A DNA stretch of 64,000 bases from Streptomyces sp. NBC_01237 (GCF_035917275.1 NZ_CP108510.1:1-64000); one strand, 5' to 3'. Counted from the stretch's first letter, positions 35,101 through 44,786 are shown. Program-made: numbers and translations. The notes: generated from the letters alone by a model not told the origin.

Positions 35101-38100
35101 CGGTCAGGCTGATCTGGTCGAGGTCGGTGTACTCGGTGCTGGACGTGCCCTTGTCCGGGTCGGTCGTCTGGATCTGGCGGCCGAACAGGTCGTAGGTATA
35201 AGTCCACTTCGCGTCGTCGATGCCGGTGATCAGCGACTGCTTCCCGTCGCGGGTGTAGTCGTACTTCACCCGGGTGTAGGGGGTCCCTGTCGTGGCGCCG
35301 TACGCGGTGTCGTTGGGGGCTGTGCCCGCGTAGGTGCGGGTCTCCGCGGTGCGGCCCAGGACGTCGGTGATGGTGCGGGTGGCGTTGCCGCCCTTGACCG
35401 CGGTAGTGGCGGTCGAGTCTCCGGTGTAGCTGGTGGTGGTCGACCACCGGTCCACGCCGAATACCGTGAAGGTGCTGTTCGTGGGGCGTGCTGCCGCGTC
35501 GTAGGTGGTGCGGGTCAGGGCGGGGGTGTGGGCGTAGGAGGCGCGGGCGTATGTGCCGTTCGGGGCGGCGAGGTTGTCGTAGATGTCTGCGTACGTCTCA
35601 TAGGCGAGGCCGCGTGAGTCGTATCGGGTGTCGGTCAGGATCCGGCCGCCGAGGGGCGAGGCGGTCTGGGTCTGGAGCGGGCGCAGCAGGGCGTCGGTGA
35701 TGGCATAGCTGGTCTCGTAGCTGGTGCCGTTGGCTTTGAGGGTGGCGACGGACGTCCAGGGCTGGCTGCCGCGGGCGATGTTGTAGTCGTATTTCGCTGT
35801 CGGGGTGTCGATGCCCTTGGTGCGGTTGGGTGCCCAGGTGTCGGTGATGCGGCCGAGTGCGTCGTAGGCGTTCGCGGTGTCCTTGGCAGCGGCGTCGGTG
35901 GTGCCGGTGATGGATCCGCGTGCCGGGTCGATGTAGGTGTAGTTCTTGTGGATCTGGCCGTTTGAGGTGAGTTTGGGGGAGGCGACCACCATGGTGGTGA
36001 GGGGGCCGGCTGCGGCCGGGTAGTAGGTGGAGGACGTGACGTTTTTTTGGGCGTCCTCGACGGTCAGGGGGCGTCCCAGTTTTGCGGTCGCCGTGTCGTA
36101 GGTGGTCTTGGTGACCTTTTGCCAGCCGCCGTTGACGGGTGGGTGGCGGTCGCTGGTTCCGGCGGCGGCCGGGTAGGCCTTGGCTCTGCCGGTCCAGGTG
36201 GGGAGGCCGAGTGTCGGGGTCTGGGAAGCGGTCCAGCCGGTGGCGGTGGGGTTGTCGTAGACGACGGCGGTGTCGGAGAGTACGTCTCCGCGGCTGTCGG
36301 TGTTCGCGGGGAGGTTCAGTTTGTCGTCGGTGATGACGGCTCCGGCTGTGTCCAGGCAGGCGGATCCGATGGTTCGGGTACGGGAGACGAAGCTGGTGAG
36401 GCCCTTGTCGGGGTTGCGGGCGTACCAGGTGCGGGTGCAGGTTTCGTCACCTGTTTTGCTCTGGTCTCCTACGGCTTCGGTCTGGGTGACCATGCCGTAG
36501 GTGTGTGAGGTGTAGCTGCGGCGCCAGGTGTTGCTGACGGGGAGGTAGGTGTAGGCGTAGGAACGTGCGGTACGGACGAAGTGCGCCTTGGTGTTGGCGT
36601 ACGAGCGCTGCTGGCTGGCTGTTTCCTTGTTCCAGATGTTGTTGACCGCGACGGAGACGGGTTGGGTCCCGTTGTAGGTGAGTTCCTGGCGCAGGAACCC
36701 TGCCAGTTGGTTGTGGTCGGTGGCGTCCGATACGTCCAGGCCCGCGATGTCGATCCCGGGGATGGTGGCAGTGCGGGTGGCGGTGCTGTCTAGGCGTTTG
36801 TCGCCGTGCATGCCCTGCATGTACTGGCGGACGGTCTTGGACTGGGGGTGGGCGGTGTCGCCGGTGTAGGTGGTGACCTTCCGGTAGCCGCGCCAATTGG
36901 ACCAGGTCCGCTCGTCCGCCGGTGTGAAGGGGTCGTTGTTGTAGTGCCAGCCGGGGTTCTCGTAGGTGTAGAAGTTCTCGACCGCTTCGTTCTGGCCGGC
37001 CGGGTCCGAGGTGGATACGGAGGTGACGTTGTACTTGTGGAACCAGTCGAGTTGTGGGTCGCCGCCGTTGACGGGCCAGTAGACGGGGTAGCAGGAGAGG
37101 TTGTTGTCGTCCTCGGCCGTGGGCATCTTGCTGCCGCGTACGCACTGGGGGTCGGACAGGGTGACGGTGGTGATGGCGCCGGTCTCGGTGGTGATGGTGT
37201 TGATGCGGGGGCGGGTCAGCGGGAGGATGTTGTCGGTGGCGTCGACGCGGTTGGGCCGCATGTGGTAGCCGAACTCCACCGGAGGTACGACGATGGTGCC
37301 GCCGTTCTTCCCGGTGCGCTGGAGCGACTTGAGGGTCAGGGTTTTGTCGGAGGGGTTGCCGATGTCCCCGCCGTCCAGGAACTGGTAGCTCAGGGCGTAG
37401 GTGTCGACCGGCTTGTACGCGTCGGGCTCGGCGGCCGTGGACCAGACGCTCGTGTTGATGCCGGTGAGCATCTTGCGGGTGAAGAACGTCGGTCCCTTGG
37501 GCAGGCATTCGGTCTCATCGGCGCTGCAGATGGCGTCGAAGGGGACGTCGGGCCACTTGTCGGCGGTGTCTTCGGTCAGTGAAGGGCAGTCGGCGGCGGT
37601 GCACCGTTCCTTGTAGGTGAACTCGACCTTGCCGGAGGGGTTGCCGGTGAACAGGGTGTTGGAGCGCTGTCCGTACCTGATCTCTTCGAGGTAGCCGCCG
37701 CGGGTGTAGGAGGCGAGCTCGGTTTTGTCGCCGTTCTTGGCGTAGTGGTTCGATTCCGCCTTGTACCAGTACGTGGATGCATTGCCGTGGACATCGGTGA
37801 CAAGGTCGAGGTTCCAGCGCCATGCCTGTGTTTTGGCGCGGCCGGAGTAACCGGTGCCGGAGGAGTATCCGGGCTCTCCGGAGTCGTCTCCGAAGACGGG
37901 GACGGTCCAGACGGAGTTGGTGCGTTCGGTGCCCGCACCGGGAAGTTTGTTCAGGCCGAAGGTGTACGTGGTGCCGTCACCGGTGACGACCTTCCAGTAC
38001 TCGCCCTTTCCGTCGCCCTTGCCTGCGACGATGTCGTCGCCGTCGTCGCTGTTGTCTGCTCCGGTCTCGTGGGTGACCTGGGAGGCGTCGTCATTCTTGA

Positions 38101-39271
38101 GACGCCACACACCGGTGGTGTCGTCCTTGACGAGTTCGGTGGCCTTGCCGTTCAGGACGAGGGAGGCGTTCTCGTACTTCCAGCACTGGTCGGACTTGTC
38201 GGCCTGGCCGTCGTCCTCGCACGATCCGTATTTGCGCTCGATGTAGGAGGAGGTGAGGTCGAACCCCTCACCCGCCATGGAACCCTGGTTGTTCGTGTTC
38301 GAGGTCCGGCCATCCGTGCTGCCCGAGTCGTAGGACAGCGACAGCGACGGTGAAGGACCGGCAGCCGCCGGTGGCACGGTGACCGGATAGGACCAGGTGA
38401 AGGAGCCGGACGAGCCGCCGGCTTCCCAGGCGGAGGAAGCCGCCAGCGGGGTGGCCTTGTAGTCGCCCGCGCCGGAAGCCGCCGTCCGTGAGGTCGCCGT
38501 CACGGCGAACACGCCGGCAGACGCTGTGGTGTCCGTAGTGGTGACGGCGGGGAGGCTGACCTGGGCGGAGACAGTCTGCGCTGCGCCGTTGTTACGGTGG
38601 GTGACGGGGGTCTGGGTGCGGCACTGCGGTTTCTGCGGGCTGGTCAGCGCGCACGCGGGCAGGGACACCAGGCCCAGGCGGGCGCCCCAGTTTCCGCCGA
38701 TGGCGTCGGCGAACTTCTCGTAGTCGATGGTGATGCCGGCGGCGCCCGGGGACTCCGCGGCGGCGGTGAACACCACGCCGGTGATGCCCGCCCTGCGGGA
38801 AGTCTTCTGGTCGAGCACGCGGACTGTGGCGGAACCGGTGGCAGCGCCGGCCTGCTGTGCGTTGCGTGCCTTGGCCTTGGCACGGGGCGGTGTGGTGACG
38901 GATACGGTGGCCCGACCGGGTGTGCCGTCGATCTTCTCTGTTCTGGTGGATGCCTTCGGCCAGTGGGTGGCATGCCGGCTGCGTGCCTGGGCGGCCTGTC
39001 TGCTGTTGGCAGCCTTGTTCTTGGCCACCCGTTCACGGTCTTCTTTCGCCCCCAGGGCGTTGACCGTCTTCACCTTGCTGACCCGGGGAGCGGGGAGGCC
39101 GGGCCGGCCCAGAGGGTCCGCGGCGACAGCCACCGGCGTCAGCGCCGCGGGCACGGACAGTGCGAGGGCCAGCACTCCGACCACGGGTATCCGAAACGCC
39201 CCGGCAGCAGGGGTGGGGCGTCGTCTGCTGCGTCGCTTCACGAATGAGGGGAACCATCTGGACACGGACAC
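32138..39271 (-). CDS. RHS-repeat polymorphic toxin with HINT domain and YwqJ-like C-terminal toxin
   Basis: This protein of about 2377 residues starts at GTG 39271, with GGAGAGAAG upstream (an ATG at 39301 has no ribosome site). It has a signal-like N-terminus (VVGVLALALSVPAALTPVAVA). Many YD/RHS repeats follow, then the RHS core (FLGKPTDATTGLTHIGAREYDP, then GIGQFISVDPI). A Gly/Asn-rich linker (33281-33405) leads to a HINT autoprocessing domain (FLPGTGVLLADGT ... ATDTHPFW ... VLVHNC). The final ~110 residues carry GHGSCGLAVCVSRAL and GPCNSC, the pattern of YwqJ-like deaminase toxins. The usual Glu of the CAE motif is Leu here. The protein should be secreted, the tip cut off by HINT and delivered to competitors. 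SUKH-3 immunity lies just downstream; a LamG protein gene lies upstream. Confidence 0.9.
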   Translation of the reverse strand: MSVSRWFPSFVKRRSRRRPTPAAGAFRIPVVGVLALALSVPAALTPVAVAADPLGRPGLPAPRVSKVKTVNALGAKEDRERVAKNKAANSRQAAQARSRHATHWPKASTRTEKIDGTPGRATVSVTTPPRAKAKARNAQQAGAATGSATVRVLDQKTSRRAGITGVVFTAAAESPGAAGITIDYEKFADAIGGNWGARLGLVSLPACALTSPQKPQCRTQTPVTHRNNGAAQTVSAQVSLPAVTTTDTTASAGVFAVTATSRTAASGAGDYKATPLAASSAWEAGGSSGSFTWSYPVTVPPAAAGPSPSLSLSYDSGSTDGRTSNTNNQGSMAGEGFDLTSSYIERKYGSCEDDGQADKSDQCWKYENASLVLNGKATELVKDDTTGVWRLKNDDASQVTHETGADNSDDGDDIVAGKGDGKGEYWKVVTGDGTTYTFGLNKLPGAGTERTNSVWTVPVFGDDSGEPGYSSGTGYSGRAKTQAWRWNLDLVTDVHGNASTYWYKAESNHYAKNGDKTELASYTRGGYLEEIRYGQRSNTLFTGNPSGKVEFTYKERCTAADCPSLTEDTADKWPDVPFDAICSADETECLPKGPTFFTRKMLTGINTSVWSTAAEPDAYKPVDTYALSYQFLDGGDIGNPSDKTLTLKSLQRTGKNGGTIVVPPVEFGYHMRPNRVDATDNILPLTRPRINTITTETGAITTVTLSDPQCVRGSKMPTAEDDNNLSCYPVYWPVNGGDPQLDWFHKYNVTSVSTSDPAGQNEAVENFYTYENPGWHYNNDPFTPADERTWSNWRGYRKVTTYTGDTAHPQSKTVRQYMQGMHGDKRLDSTATRTATIPGIDIAGLDVSDATDHNQLAGFLRQELTYNGTQPVSVAVNNIWNKETASQQRSYANTKAHFVRTARSYAYTYLPVSNTWRRSYTSHTYGMVTQTEAVGDQSKTGDETCTRTWYARNPDKGLTSFVSRTRTIGSACLDTAGAVITDDKLNLPANTDSRGDVLSDTAVVYDNPTATGWTASQTPTLGLPTWTGRAKAYPAAAGTSDRHPPVNGGWQKVTKTTYDTATAKLGRPLTVEDAQKNVTSSTYYPAAAGPLTTMVVASPKLTSNGQIHKNYTYIDPARGSITGTTDAAAKDTANAYDALGRITDTWAPNRTKGIDTPTAKYDYNIARGSQPWTSVATLKANGTSYETSYAITDALLRPLQTQTASPLGGRILTDTRYDSRGLAYETYADIYDNLAAPNGTYARASYAHTPALTRTTYDAAARPTNSTFTVFGVDRWSTTTSYTGDSTATTAVKGGNATRTITDVLGRTAETRTYAGTAPNDTAYGATTGTPYTRVKYDYTRDGKQSLITGIDDAKWTYTYDLFGRQIQTTDPDKGTSSTEYTDLDQISLTEDSRKAKLLYKYDELGRKTDLWQTEETPPNQLAHWSYDTLRKGKPDASTRYVGGTTGKAYTKQVTAYDTLGRATSTDVVLPADDPLVTSGAVAATTTFGTDYLLDGTLNNTKEPGVAGLPKEIVEPKYNSLGLTTGLSGTNTYLLGVSYSALGQAEQLTLGAGAKNTYITNKYEPGTGRLTRSHVTDQTHSYMLQDLNFTQDDAGNVLSILDPTTLGGTTKADNQCFTYDGNRRLTEAWTPKTADCATTGRTTANLDGAAPYWTSYTYNDAGQRATETAHAAAGDATTTYGYKTPTGQPHPLVKTTGAKTATYGYDGAGNTTNRPGTQATQTLTWNTEGELTSTTEPAVGTKPALGTSYLYDADGELLIRRATGDGDTVLYLGATEVRLTTKGTTKTVTGTRYYSAAGQNIAVRTSTLGTPGSKISFLAADHHGTSSIATDATTQAVTKRYTTPFGAPRGTNPTTWPDDKAFLGKPTDATTGLTHIGAREYDPGIGQFISVDPILELGKHQTLNGYSYAGQSPATNSDPTGTCLDPGNGHCQPGNNSGKPDPAFPINTNPAPNTGGTSGSGGGGGGGGGGGGGNGGGGGNGGGGGNGGGGNGGGGGGVGGWLSSFTDALVEQGREFGTGLIGAVGDEVKNAYNCVTLDGTCTEYVTGKMKEITGVGFAESIIARGSEIADDFIDGRSTEGAAKITFDVVLAAATHKIAKVCHSFLPGTGVLLADGTRKDIEDIEVGDTITTTDVDTGETVKKKVAQTITTEDDKAFTEIYVSVDGGQSSIVATDTHPFWIPDLKKWIQAGDLQAGHLLRTSAGVHVQISEVKHYTQRQRTHDLSIEDVHAYYVLAGATPVLVHNCGVTNAARAEADITSSVRPSKARPAVAEALQLPSGQVYSSPSVRGTPPTLHPIVQDILDDIPVMERGVGHGSCGLAVCVSRALTDGYNPTGSSAAGVIVRGSRDKAMHGYPVGPCNSCVALEDAFDLNFVTAR
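33281..33405. repeat. Gly/Asn-coding low-complexity repeat in the RHS gene
   Basis: Units of CCGCCACCG and TTACCACCTCCGCC type repeat with a 15-18 base rhythm and encode GGGGGN runs. The tract separates the conserved high-GC RHS core from the lower-GC HINT/toxin module and can change length in frame. Confidence 0.8.
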
Positions 39272-39415
39272 GTCTTCTCTCCGGGAACGGCCGACCGCCA
39301 TTGGTTCGGGCAGCGCAGCAGGGTGGCGGTGGCGCAAAGCGGCGTGGGGCAGGGTGGGGCGGGGCCGGCGGTGATGGCCGGCCCCGCCGGTGGCGAAGCG
39401 CCGGGGCGGTGGGGT

Positions 39416-42400
39416 TCAGGTGCCGACGACGTCGGCGACCTGTGTGCCGTCGCTGAGCGCTCCTGACCAGAGCCGGATGTCGGTGAGCCGGCCGGGAAGG
39501 TAGTTGCCCCAGGCGCCGAGGTATCCCTTGCCGACAGAGAGCTCGCCGGTGCCGACCTCGGCGGTGTACTGCACGTCGTCGCTGGTCTGGCGGTCCGAGG
39601 TGACGTAGAGCTGGATCGTTCGGTCCTGGGCGTTGTACACACCGGTGAGGCGGGCCTCGGAGTCCAGGACGGCCTCGTCCTTGCTCTCGACGGATACTCC
39701 GGTGCCGTCCGCGGTGAGGCGGCCGAAGTTCCAGCGGCCCACCACAACGGGCTTCGATACGGGCAGACCGTTCTCGTCGAGGACCCGGTCGCCGTTCTCG
39801 TCGTACTCGGGTTCCTGCCGGCTTCCGGTCTTCTCGAACCACAGGCTCCACGACGAACCGGTCGCCGTGCGCTGCCCGAGAATCTGCGCCTTGTAGTGAT
39901 CCGGTTTCGCCAGGATCTTCGCCTCGTCGACGACCGCCTCTGTGGTCACCGTGAACGAACCGGAGTCATCCACCAACGGCCCCGGTGTGGTTGCGGCGCC
40001 CGTGGTGCCGTTCAGGACCAGTTCGTCATCGGCGAGGGATGCCCCCGAGGACAGGGCGAGGGACGGGCTGTAGCCCGAGACGGTGTCACTGAGTGACGTG
40101 CCCTGAGCGCCTGCGGGCTTCCACGCGGCAACGAGCTCGACGGAAGGCTTCTTGTACGCGTCGAGCAGCGAGCTCTCCTGCGCGATCTGTTCCTTGGTCA
40201 GTGCTACCTGCCAGACCGCCGCTTCGTCGATGACACCGGGGAAGTAGTCGGTGTGTGTCCCGGACCAGTGGACACGTCCGATCTGGAGCGGGCCGTTCGC
40301 AGCCCACGGTGTTGTGAACGGGGTGCTGCCCTGCGGCTCTCCGTTGACGTAGAGGCTGATGGTGCCGGCGGTCGCGTCGAAGACTCCGGCCAGGTGGGTC
40401 CATACCTTGGGGGTTGCGGGGTTCTTGGAGGCCACTTTCTGGTAGGTCCACGGCGTCCCTGCAGGGGCGTCGGTGCTGGCCTCGCGGAAGGACCACTTCT
40501 TGATGGTGGATTCGTAGCTGAGAAGGAACGGGCTTCGGTTGGTGCCGTCCTGGCTCAGGACGGTGGAAGTGGGGCTGGCGATGTCGTCCAGGCGGACCCA
40601 TGCGGCGACTGTGTAGGAAGCCCGGGTGTCGATGACCGGGCCGGTGGTGGCTGCGTAGCCCGTGGTGCCGTTCAGCTTGAGCCCGCTGTCCGTGGTCCTG
40701 ACCGCGGGGGCGGTGTCTGTGGCCGGGGTGACGGTGACTTCGCCTCGGCGCCCCTGATTGGTGCGGGTGGCTCCGCCGGTCAGTGCCGCGTTGTCCCGCA
40801 GGCTGGGGTCGGTGGTGGAGGAGTCGACCGCGTCCCCGGAGGGTTCGCTGAAGTTCCAGCGGCCGACCGGCCCGTCGCCTTCCTTGACGACGAACTCGAC
40901 TGTGTTGCCCTCGCCGGGGCCATAGCTGTCCTTCGCTTCGGCTTCCAGGACGATGGTGCCGGACGTGGGCGGTACCGCGTTGATGTCCACTGTCGCCCCG
41001 GGCAGGTAGCTGGACCAGGCCGTGTCCGTGGACAGCTTGTACCGGTAGGCCGTGTTGACGTCACCGGCGGCCGGGCCGAGGGTGAATGTTCCTCTCTGGC
41101 CGGGCTTTCCTCCGGGGACACAGTCGTTCGCGGTGCACAGCGAATACGGGTTGCCGGGTTTGAAGGTGATGGTCGGAGGCTTGGGAGCGGTGCTGTCGAC
41201 CTTGAAGTAGCACCATCCGGTCGTCGAGCCGTTCGATGGCCCCGCCAGGTGTTCGCTGCCGTAGTACGACCGGGTCCAGGACCGGTAGCGGTAGAGAGCG
41301 TTCTCCTCCAGGTTCGTGCTGGGTGACGCGGTGATCTTGACGTTGTCGCCCACCGGACTGGACGGCGCCAGAATGTCACCGATGGCTTTGGTCCAAGTGG
41401 TGCCGGTCTTCTTGTCCAGTGCCATGACGACCCGCAGTGCGGCTCCCGACTCACCGCCCGCCTCGGTCTGGGCTGTTGCGGTCAGGGCAGGGGTGGGATC
41501 GGTGGCGATCGCCGGGGCGGACTCGACGGTCTTGCACACCGAGGTGTTTCCGGTGACGAGACCGATGGCACTGGGCTTGGCCGGCTTGCCGACGTAGGTG
41601 ACGCTCAGGACCGCATCGTCGTCGAACCGCTTCCACGCGATGGTGTCCGACTCGTCCTTGGCCATCAGCATCAACGTCAGACGGGGAAACTTCCCCTCCG
41701 CGAAACTGCGGACAGTCGGTGTCAGGTTCTCGTCCGGCTCCGGCGCATAGTCGTGGAACTCGATCGGGGCACGCGGCTGTGACGGTTTGCAGTTGTCGCC
41801 CCGCCCGGCTGAGACATTCCGGTCGCCCATCTGGTCCAGCTTCTTCGGCCCCGGCCACCGCGACGACGAGGAGATATTGCTGGTGCGCTCCAGATCGACC
41901 CATCGCTCGTCGCAGGAGAACGACCAGGTTTCCGTCACGCTGAACGTGGCGTCCAGAACGTGCTTGCCCTTCAGGTTCCCTGGGGCGAATTCGAAGTACA
42001 TGCGGTTCACATAGCCGTTACCGCAGTAGTAGGAGACCCCGCCGATCACCGCGGACCCGCACTTGCCGACGCTCATGCCGTTCTTGCCACCGGAGAAGTT
42101 CCAGAACACATCGCCGTCCGAGGACAGCACGGTGCGCTCAGAATCGTCCAGACCGACCGGCGGATCGATGTAGAGAGGGAAGTCCGCCCTGCTCGTTGCC
42201 TCAATGAGGTCCGTGTCGGGCTTGACGGTTACCGATCCTTCCGCGACCGCAATGTCCAGGACCGAGGACTCGTCCCCCGCTCCGGGACCGGCCAGCGGGT
42301 CACCCTCCCCGGGCGGGCCTGCCGGTACCGGCTCGGACGCGCCGGTGTCTGCGGACTCGGCGAGGTACAGCGACTGCCGAGCCGCCGCGGGGGTGGTGTT

Positions 42401-43126
42401 CCCTCCGGCGGAGTTCCACATCTGCGCGGCCGGAGAGCGGAACACGGTCTGTCCATTGCCGTCCAGCGCGTCCACGCCCCCGCCGGCGCCCGCCTGCACG
42501 GTGAGATTCTCGGCTCCCAGCTGGTACTCGATGCTCGCCAGGGCAGGGTTCGCGGCCGCTTCCGGAGTCTCGACCTCCAGCACCTGGCGGAAGCCCTCCA
42601 CCGTCGCGGTCAGGATCAGATTCACATCCGGCAGCACGTCCTCATAGACGGCACGCTCGCCCTCCAGACGAGGAGCGGGCAGAGTACCCGGCCAGCCCAG
42701 GGATACCGACTGTGTTCCCTCAGCGATCGTGACCAGACCCGCTCCACTGCCTCCGGGAGAGAACGACAGATCCACCGCAGCGGCCTTCGGACCGACCGAC
42801 CCGTCGGATTTCTTCACAAGAGTGGCATCCGGACTCGTCCACCCACCGTCCGGCAGAGCGACCCGCACCGGACTGATCGCCTTGTCCAGCGTGAAGGTCG
42901 TTCCGTCGGGGTTCGCGAACACCGTCTCCCGTTCGGTGCGCTCCTCCACGACCTCAACACGTTCACCCGACTCAACCGCCTCGGCGGAAGCCCGAGCCTC
43001 CGCCGAGCCAGAAACCGGGGAAACGCTCTCAGCGGCTGCGGGCACTGCCGCGGCCTGCCAGGTCAGGGCAGGAATCCCGCCCACCATCGTGGATGCGACG
43101 GCCAGCGCGCACACACGGTGACGCAC
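39416..43126 (-). CDS. Large secreted LamG-domain protein upstream of RHS toxin
   Basis: This protein of about 1236 residues has an uncertain start: the frame is open to 43309, but GTG 43126 places a signal peptide at the N-terminus (VCALAVASTMVGGIPAL, then AVPAAAES). The body has beta-rich domains, one around residues 290-480 with cysteines (CGSAVIGGVSYYCGNGY). Two concanavalin/LamG folds lie at the C-terminus: YAATTGPVIDTRASYTVAAW with VWTHLAGVFDATAGTISLYV, and a second ending GRLTDIRLWSGALSDG. Such LamG proteins often precede RHS toxins in Streptomyces, and may help secretion or surface binding. The gap to the RHS gene is about 145 bases. Confidence 0.8.
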   Translation of the reverse strand: MRHRVCALAVASTMVGGIPALTWQAAAVPAAAESVSPVSGSAEARASAEAVESGERVEVVEERTERETVFANPDGTTFTLDKAISPVRVALPDGGWTSPDATLVKKSDGSVGPKAAAVDLSFSPGGSGAGLVTIAEGTQSVSLGWPGTLPAPRLEGERAVYEDVLPDVNLILTATVEGFRQVLEVETPEAAANPALASIEYQLGAENLTVQAGAGGGVDALDGNGQTVFRSPAAQMWNSAGGNTTPAAARQSLYLAESADTGASEPVPAGPPGEGDPLAGPGAGDESSVLDIAVAEGSVTVKPDTDLIEATSRADFPLYIDPPVGLDDSERTVLSSDGDVFWNFSGGKNGMSVGKCGSAVIGGVSYYCGNGYVNRMYFEFAPGNLKGKHVLDATFSVTETWSFSCDERWVDLERTSNISSSSRWPGPKKLDQMGDRNVSAGRGDNCKPSQPRAPIEFHDYAPEPDENLTPTVRSFAEGKFPRLTLMLMAKDESDTIAWKRFDDDAVLSVTYVGKPAKPSAIGLVTGNTSVCKTVESAPAIATDPTPALTATAQTEAGGESGAALRVVMALDKKTGTTWTKAIGDILAPSSPVGDNVKITASPSTNLEENALYRYRSWTRSYYGSEHLAGPSNGSTTGWCYFKVDSTAPKPPTITFKPGNPYSLCTANDCVPGGKPGQRGTFTLGPAAGDVNTAYRYKLSTDTAWSSYLPGATVDINAVPPTSGTIVLEAEAKDSYGPGEGNTVEFVVKEGDGPVGRWNFSEPSGDAVDSSTTDPSLRDNAALTGGATRTNQGRRGEVTVTPATDTAPAVRTTDSGLKLNGTTGYAATTGPVIDTRASYTVAAWVRLDDIASPTSTVLSQDGTNRSPFLLSYESTIKKWSFREASTDAPAGTPWTYQKVASKNPATPKVWTHLAGVFDATAGTISLYVNGEPQGSTPFTTPWAANGPLQIGRVHWSGTHTDYFPGVIDEAAVWQVALTKEQIAQESSLLDAYKKPSVELVAAWKPAGAQGTSLSDTVSGYSPSLALSSGASLADDELVLNGTTGAATTPGPLVDDSGSFTVTTEAVVDEAKILAKPDHYKAQILGQRTATGSSWSLWFEKTGSRQEPEYDENGDRVLDENGLPVSKPVVVGRWNFGRLTADGTGVSVESKDEAVLDSEARLTGVYNAQDRTIQLYVTSDRQTSDDVQYTAEVGTGELSVGKGYLGAWGNYLPGRLTDIRLWSGALSDGTQVADVVGT

Positions 43127-43948
43127 TCGACGCCACAGAGCCGAGGAGTAAAAGGCCGTGCGCCAGACAGAAGAACAGGACGCGGGACACAACAGGGCGA
43201 ACGCCGCAGGTGAGTGGTCCGGCAGAGGGGTTCGCGTACCTCCAGGCCGCCCTACCAGCTGCCCGGGTCGGCGACGCGCCAGCAGTTGTCCGTGAACGCC
43301 GTCCCGCAACCGGGGCAGACAGAGCGGCCCGCTTCACGTTCACCTCGCCGGCGTGCGCACCCCGGCCGCCCAAACGGCGCCCCCAGCGGCGGCGCTCCCG
43401 CGAGAAGAGACCTCATCCGAGCGGCAGGGCCACGAACCGGACCGCCGGCCGATGCAGGTGCTGGAGGTCGCGCGGGGCGCGGCCGGGGCTATGAGCAGGC
43501 GCAGGACGCTCTGTATGCGGCGGTCGGGGAGGTGTTGGCGGCGCGGCCCTACCGAGGTGCGGTCCATCCCACGGTGGTGCGCGCGGCGCTGGAGGCCGGT
43601 GAAGACGTGCCGGAGAGGTCGGCGGAGTACGCGGCCTTGTGCACCTGATCGTGGCGATCGGCCTGGGCGTGGAAGAAGTCGGAGCGAACGCGCTGGCAGC
43701 ACCGCCACGGCTGCGACGATGAGGCCCCTCCCCTGTGTCCCCATGGCGCGGGAGCGTAACAGCAGGTCAATCCCCGATGAACGAAAACTGCATCCCTGAT
43801 TTGTGCAACTCGCGGCGGAGTTGTGATCGCAGTGCGTAATCTCAGCGGGAACGCGTGTCGTGTCGCGTAAGCCTCGGGTCGCCGGGCATCGACCTCGCCC
43901 ACCGTATCGACGGTGGCAGGTGTTCGGTGCACTGCGACTGGAGGCTTC
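43127..43948. other. Mostly gene-free region with a possible fragment
   Basis: Near 43487-43648 the plus strand reads GYEQAQDALYAAVGEVLAAR, then HPTVVRAALEAGEDVPERSA, and stops. It looks like the tail of a helical protein but has no start, so it is probably a remnant. The rest shows no credible gene. Confidence 0.3.
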
Positions 43949-44056
43949 ATGAGCCGACACGCAAAGCCCCGCAAGGGGCGAGAAGACGGCCCCGACCGCA
44001 AGAAGCTCTGGCTCCTGCTGATCAATATCTTGATCAGCGGCTGGAACCACTTCTAA
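43949..44056 (+). CDS. Small ORF, 35-residue membrane-like peptide
   Basis: ATG 43949 is preceded by GGAGG (43940-43944). The product starts MSRHAKPRKGREDGPDRK, very basic, and ends with a short hydrophobic helix (LWLLLINILISGW) and a TAA at 44056. A basic N-terminus followed by a hydrophobic C-terminus resembles small membrane peptides or type I toxin-like peptides. There is no antisense RNA evidence. It may also be chance. Confidence 0.4.
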   Translation: MSRHAKPRKGREDGPDRKKLWLLLINILISGWNHF

Positions 44057-44286
44057 CGGCCGAGGCCGGCACAGGTGGGCGTCGACCTCTCCCTTGCCAG
44101 AGCTGGGGTCGGCGCACCATCCACGGTTACAACCTCGCCACTCACACCGTTATCCACTGTCAAGTGACGTGTGCCCACCGTAGCGTCGACTCTTATAACT
44201 TGCATCCGTGACGGCGAACTGCGTCAAGTTTTACGTGTCACGAGGCCCGACGCCGTCCCGTATCGCTACTGGGGCCGTAACCGCCC

Positions 44287-44665
44287 TCACCTCCTGCCGT
44301 CGAGGCGTTTGTCGTCGAGACTGCTGATCCCTGTGTCCAGCTGGTCAGGGTCGGCCCGCTCGGTCAGGGACTCCGGCGTCCGTGCGGTCCGGGGAGTCCA
44401 TGCCAGCAACCCAGGTGACCATCTGGTCCTCCAGCTTCGGGTGGATGCCGACGTGGTGGATGAGGCCCTGTTCCTAGAGCTGTGCGATCGGCTCGGCCCG
44501 GAGGCGTTTGCCGACCTTCGCAGTAACCTCCAGGACCATGGGCTTAAGGAGGCCGCGGGCTTCGCCGCTGCGCTGGAGCTGTTCCCACGCCTGGCGGACG
44601 ATCTGGCGGGCCATGTCTCCCTCGTAGTCGGACTCGACGGCGACTCCCTCGGGCGGAGGTGGGTG
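44287..44665 (-). pseudogene. Phage terminase large-subunit remnant
   Basis: The minus strand reads YEGDMARQIVRQAWEQLQRS, then LEVTAKVGKRLRAEPIAQL, followed at 44474 by a TAG where phage terminases have a Tyr. The same frame continues EQGLIHHVGIHPKLEDQM with VTWVAGMDSPDRTDA, and a second frame finishes LTERADPDQLDTGISSL. This is the C-terminal nuclease part of a terminase large subunit, with a nonsense codon and a frameshift and no N-terminal ATPase. No other phage gene is adjacent. Confidence 0.75.
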
Positions 44666-44666
44666 A

Positions 44667-44786
44667 AGGGCGGTCCGCAAGGTGTCCGCTGTCGGCAACG
44701 TCGTGCACATCGAGCTGAAGTTCGCCAAGGGGCACGCCAAGCCCAGGACCTGGGTCGTCTACACCGCTTATCCGGAGTATACATGA
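44667..44786 (+). pseudogene. C-terminal stub of a toxin-like domain
   Basis: Only 39 codons remain open (VRKVSAVGNVVHIELKF ... RTWVVYTAYPEYT) before the TGA at 44784-44786. The ending WVVYTAYPEY is like that of secreted nuclease-type polymorphic toxins, for example EndoU-like tips. Its stop overlaps the next gene as ATGA, the usual toxin-immunity coupling. The rest of the toxin gene is gone. Confidence 0.45.

Noticed and set aside
33236..35617. 793-codon plus-strand frame rich in Gly and Val
   Set aside because: It is antisense to the RHS repeats. Its glycine-valine composition comes from RHS codon bias.
42729..43121. Plus-strand frames across the LamG gene
   Set aside because: They are shadows of the minus-strand gene, whose signal peptide and LamG motifs are clear.
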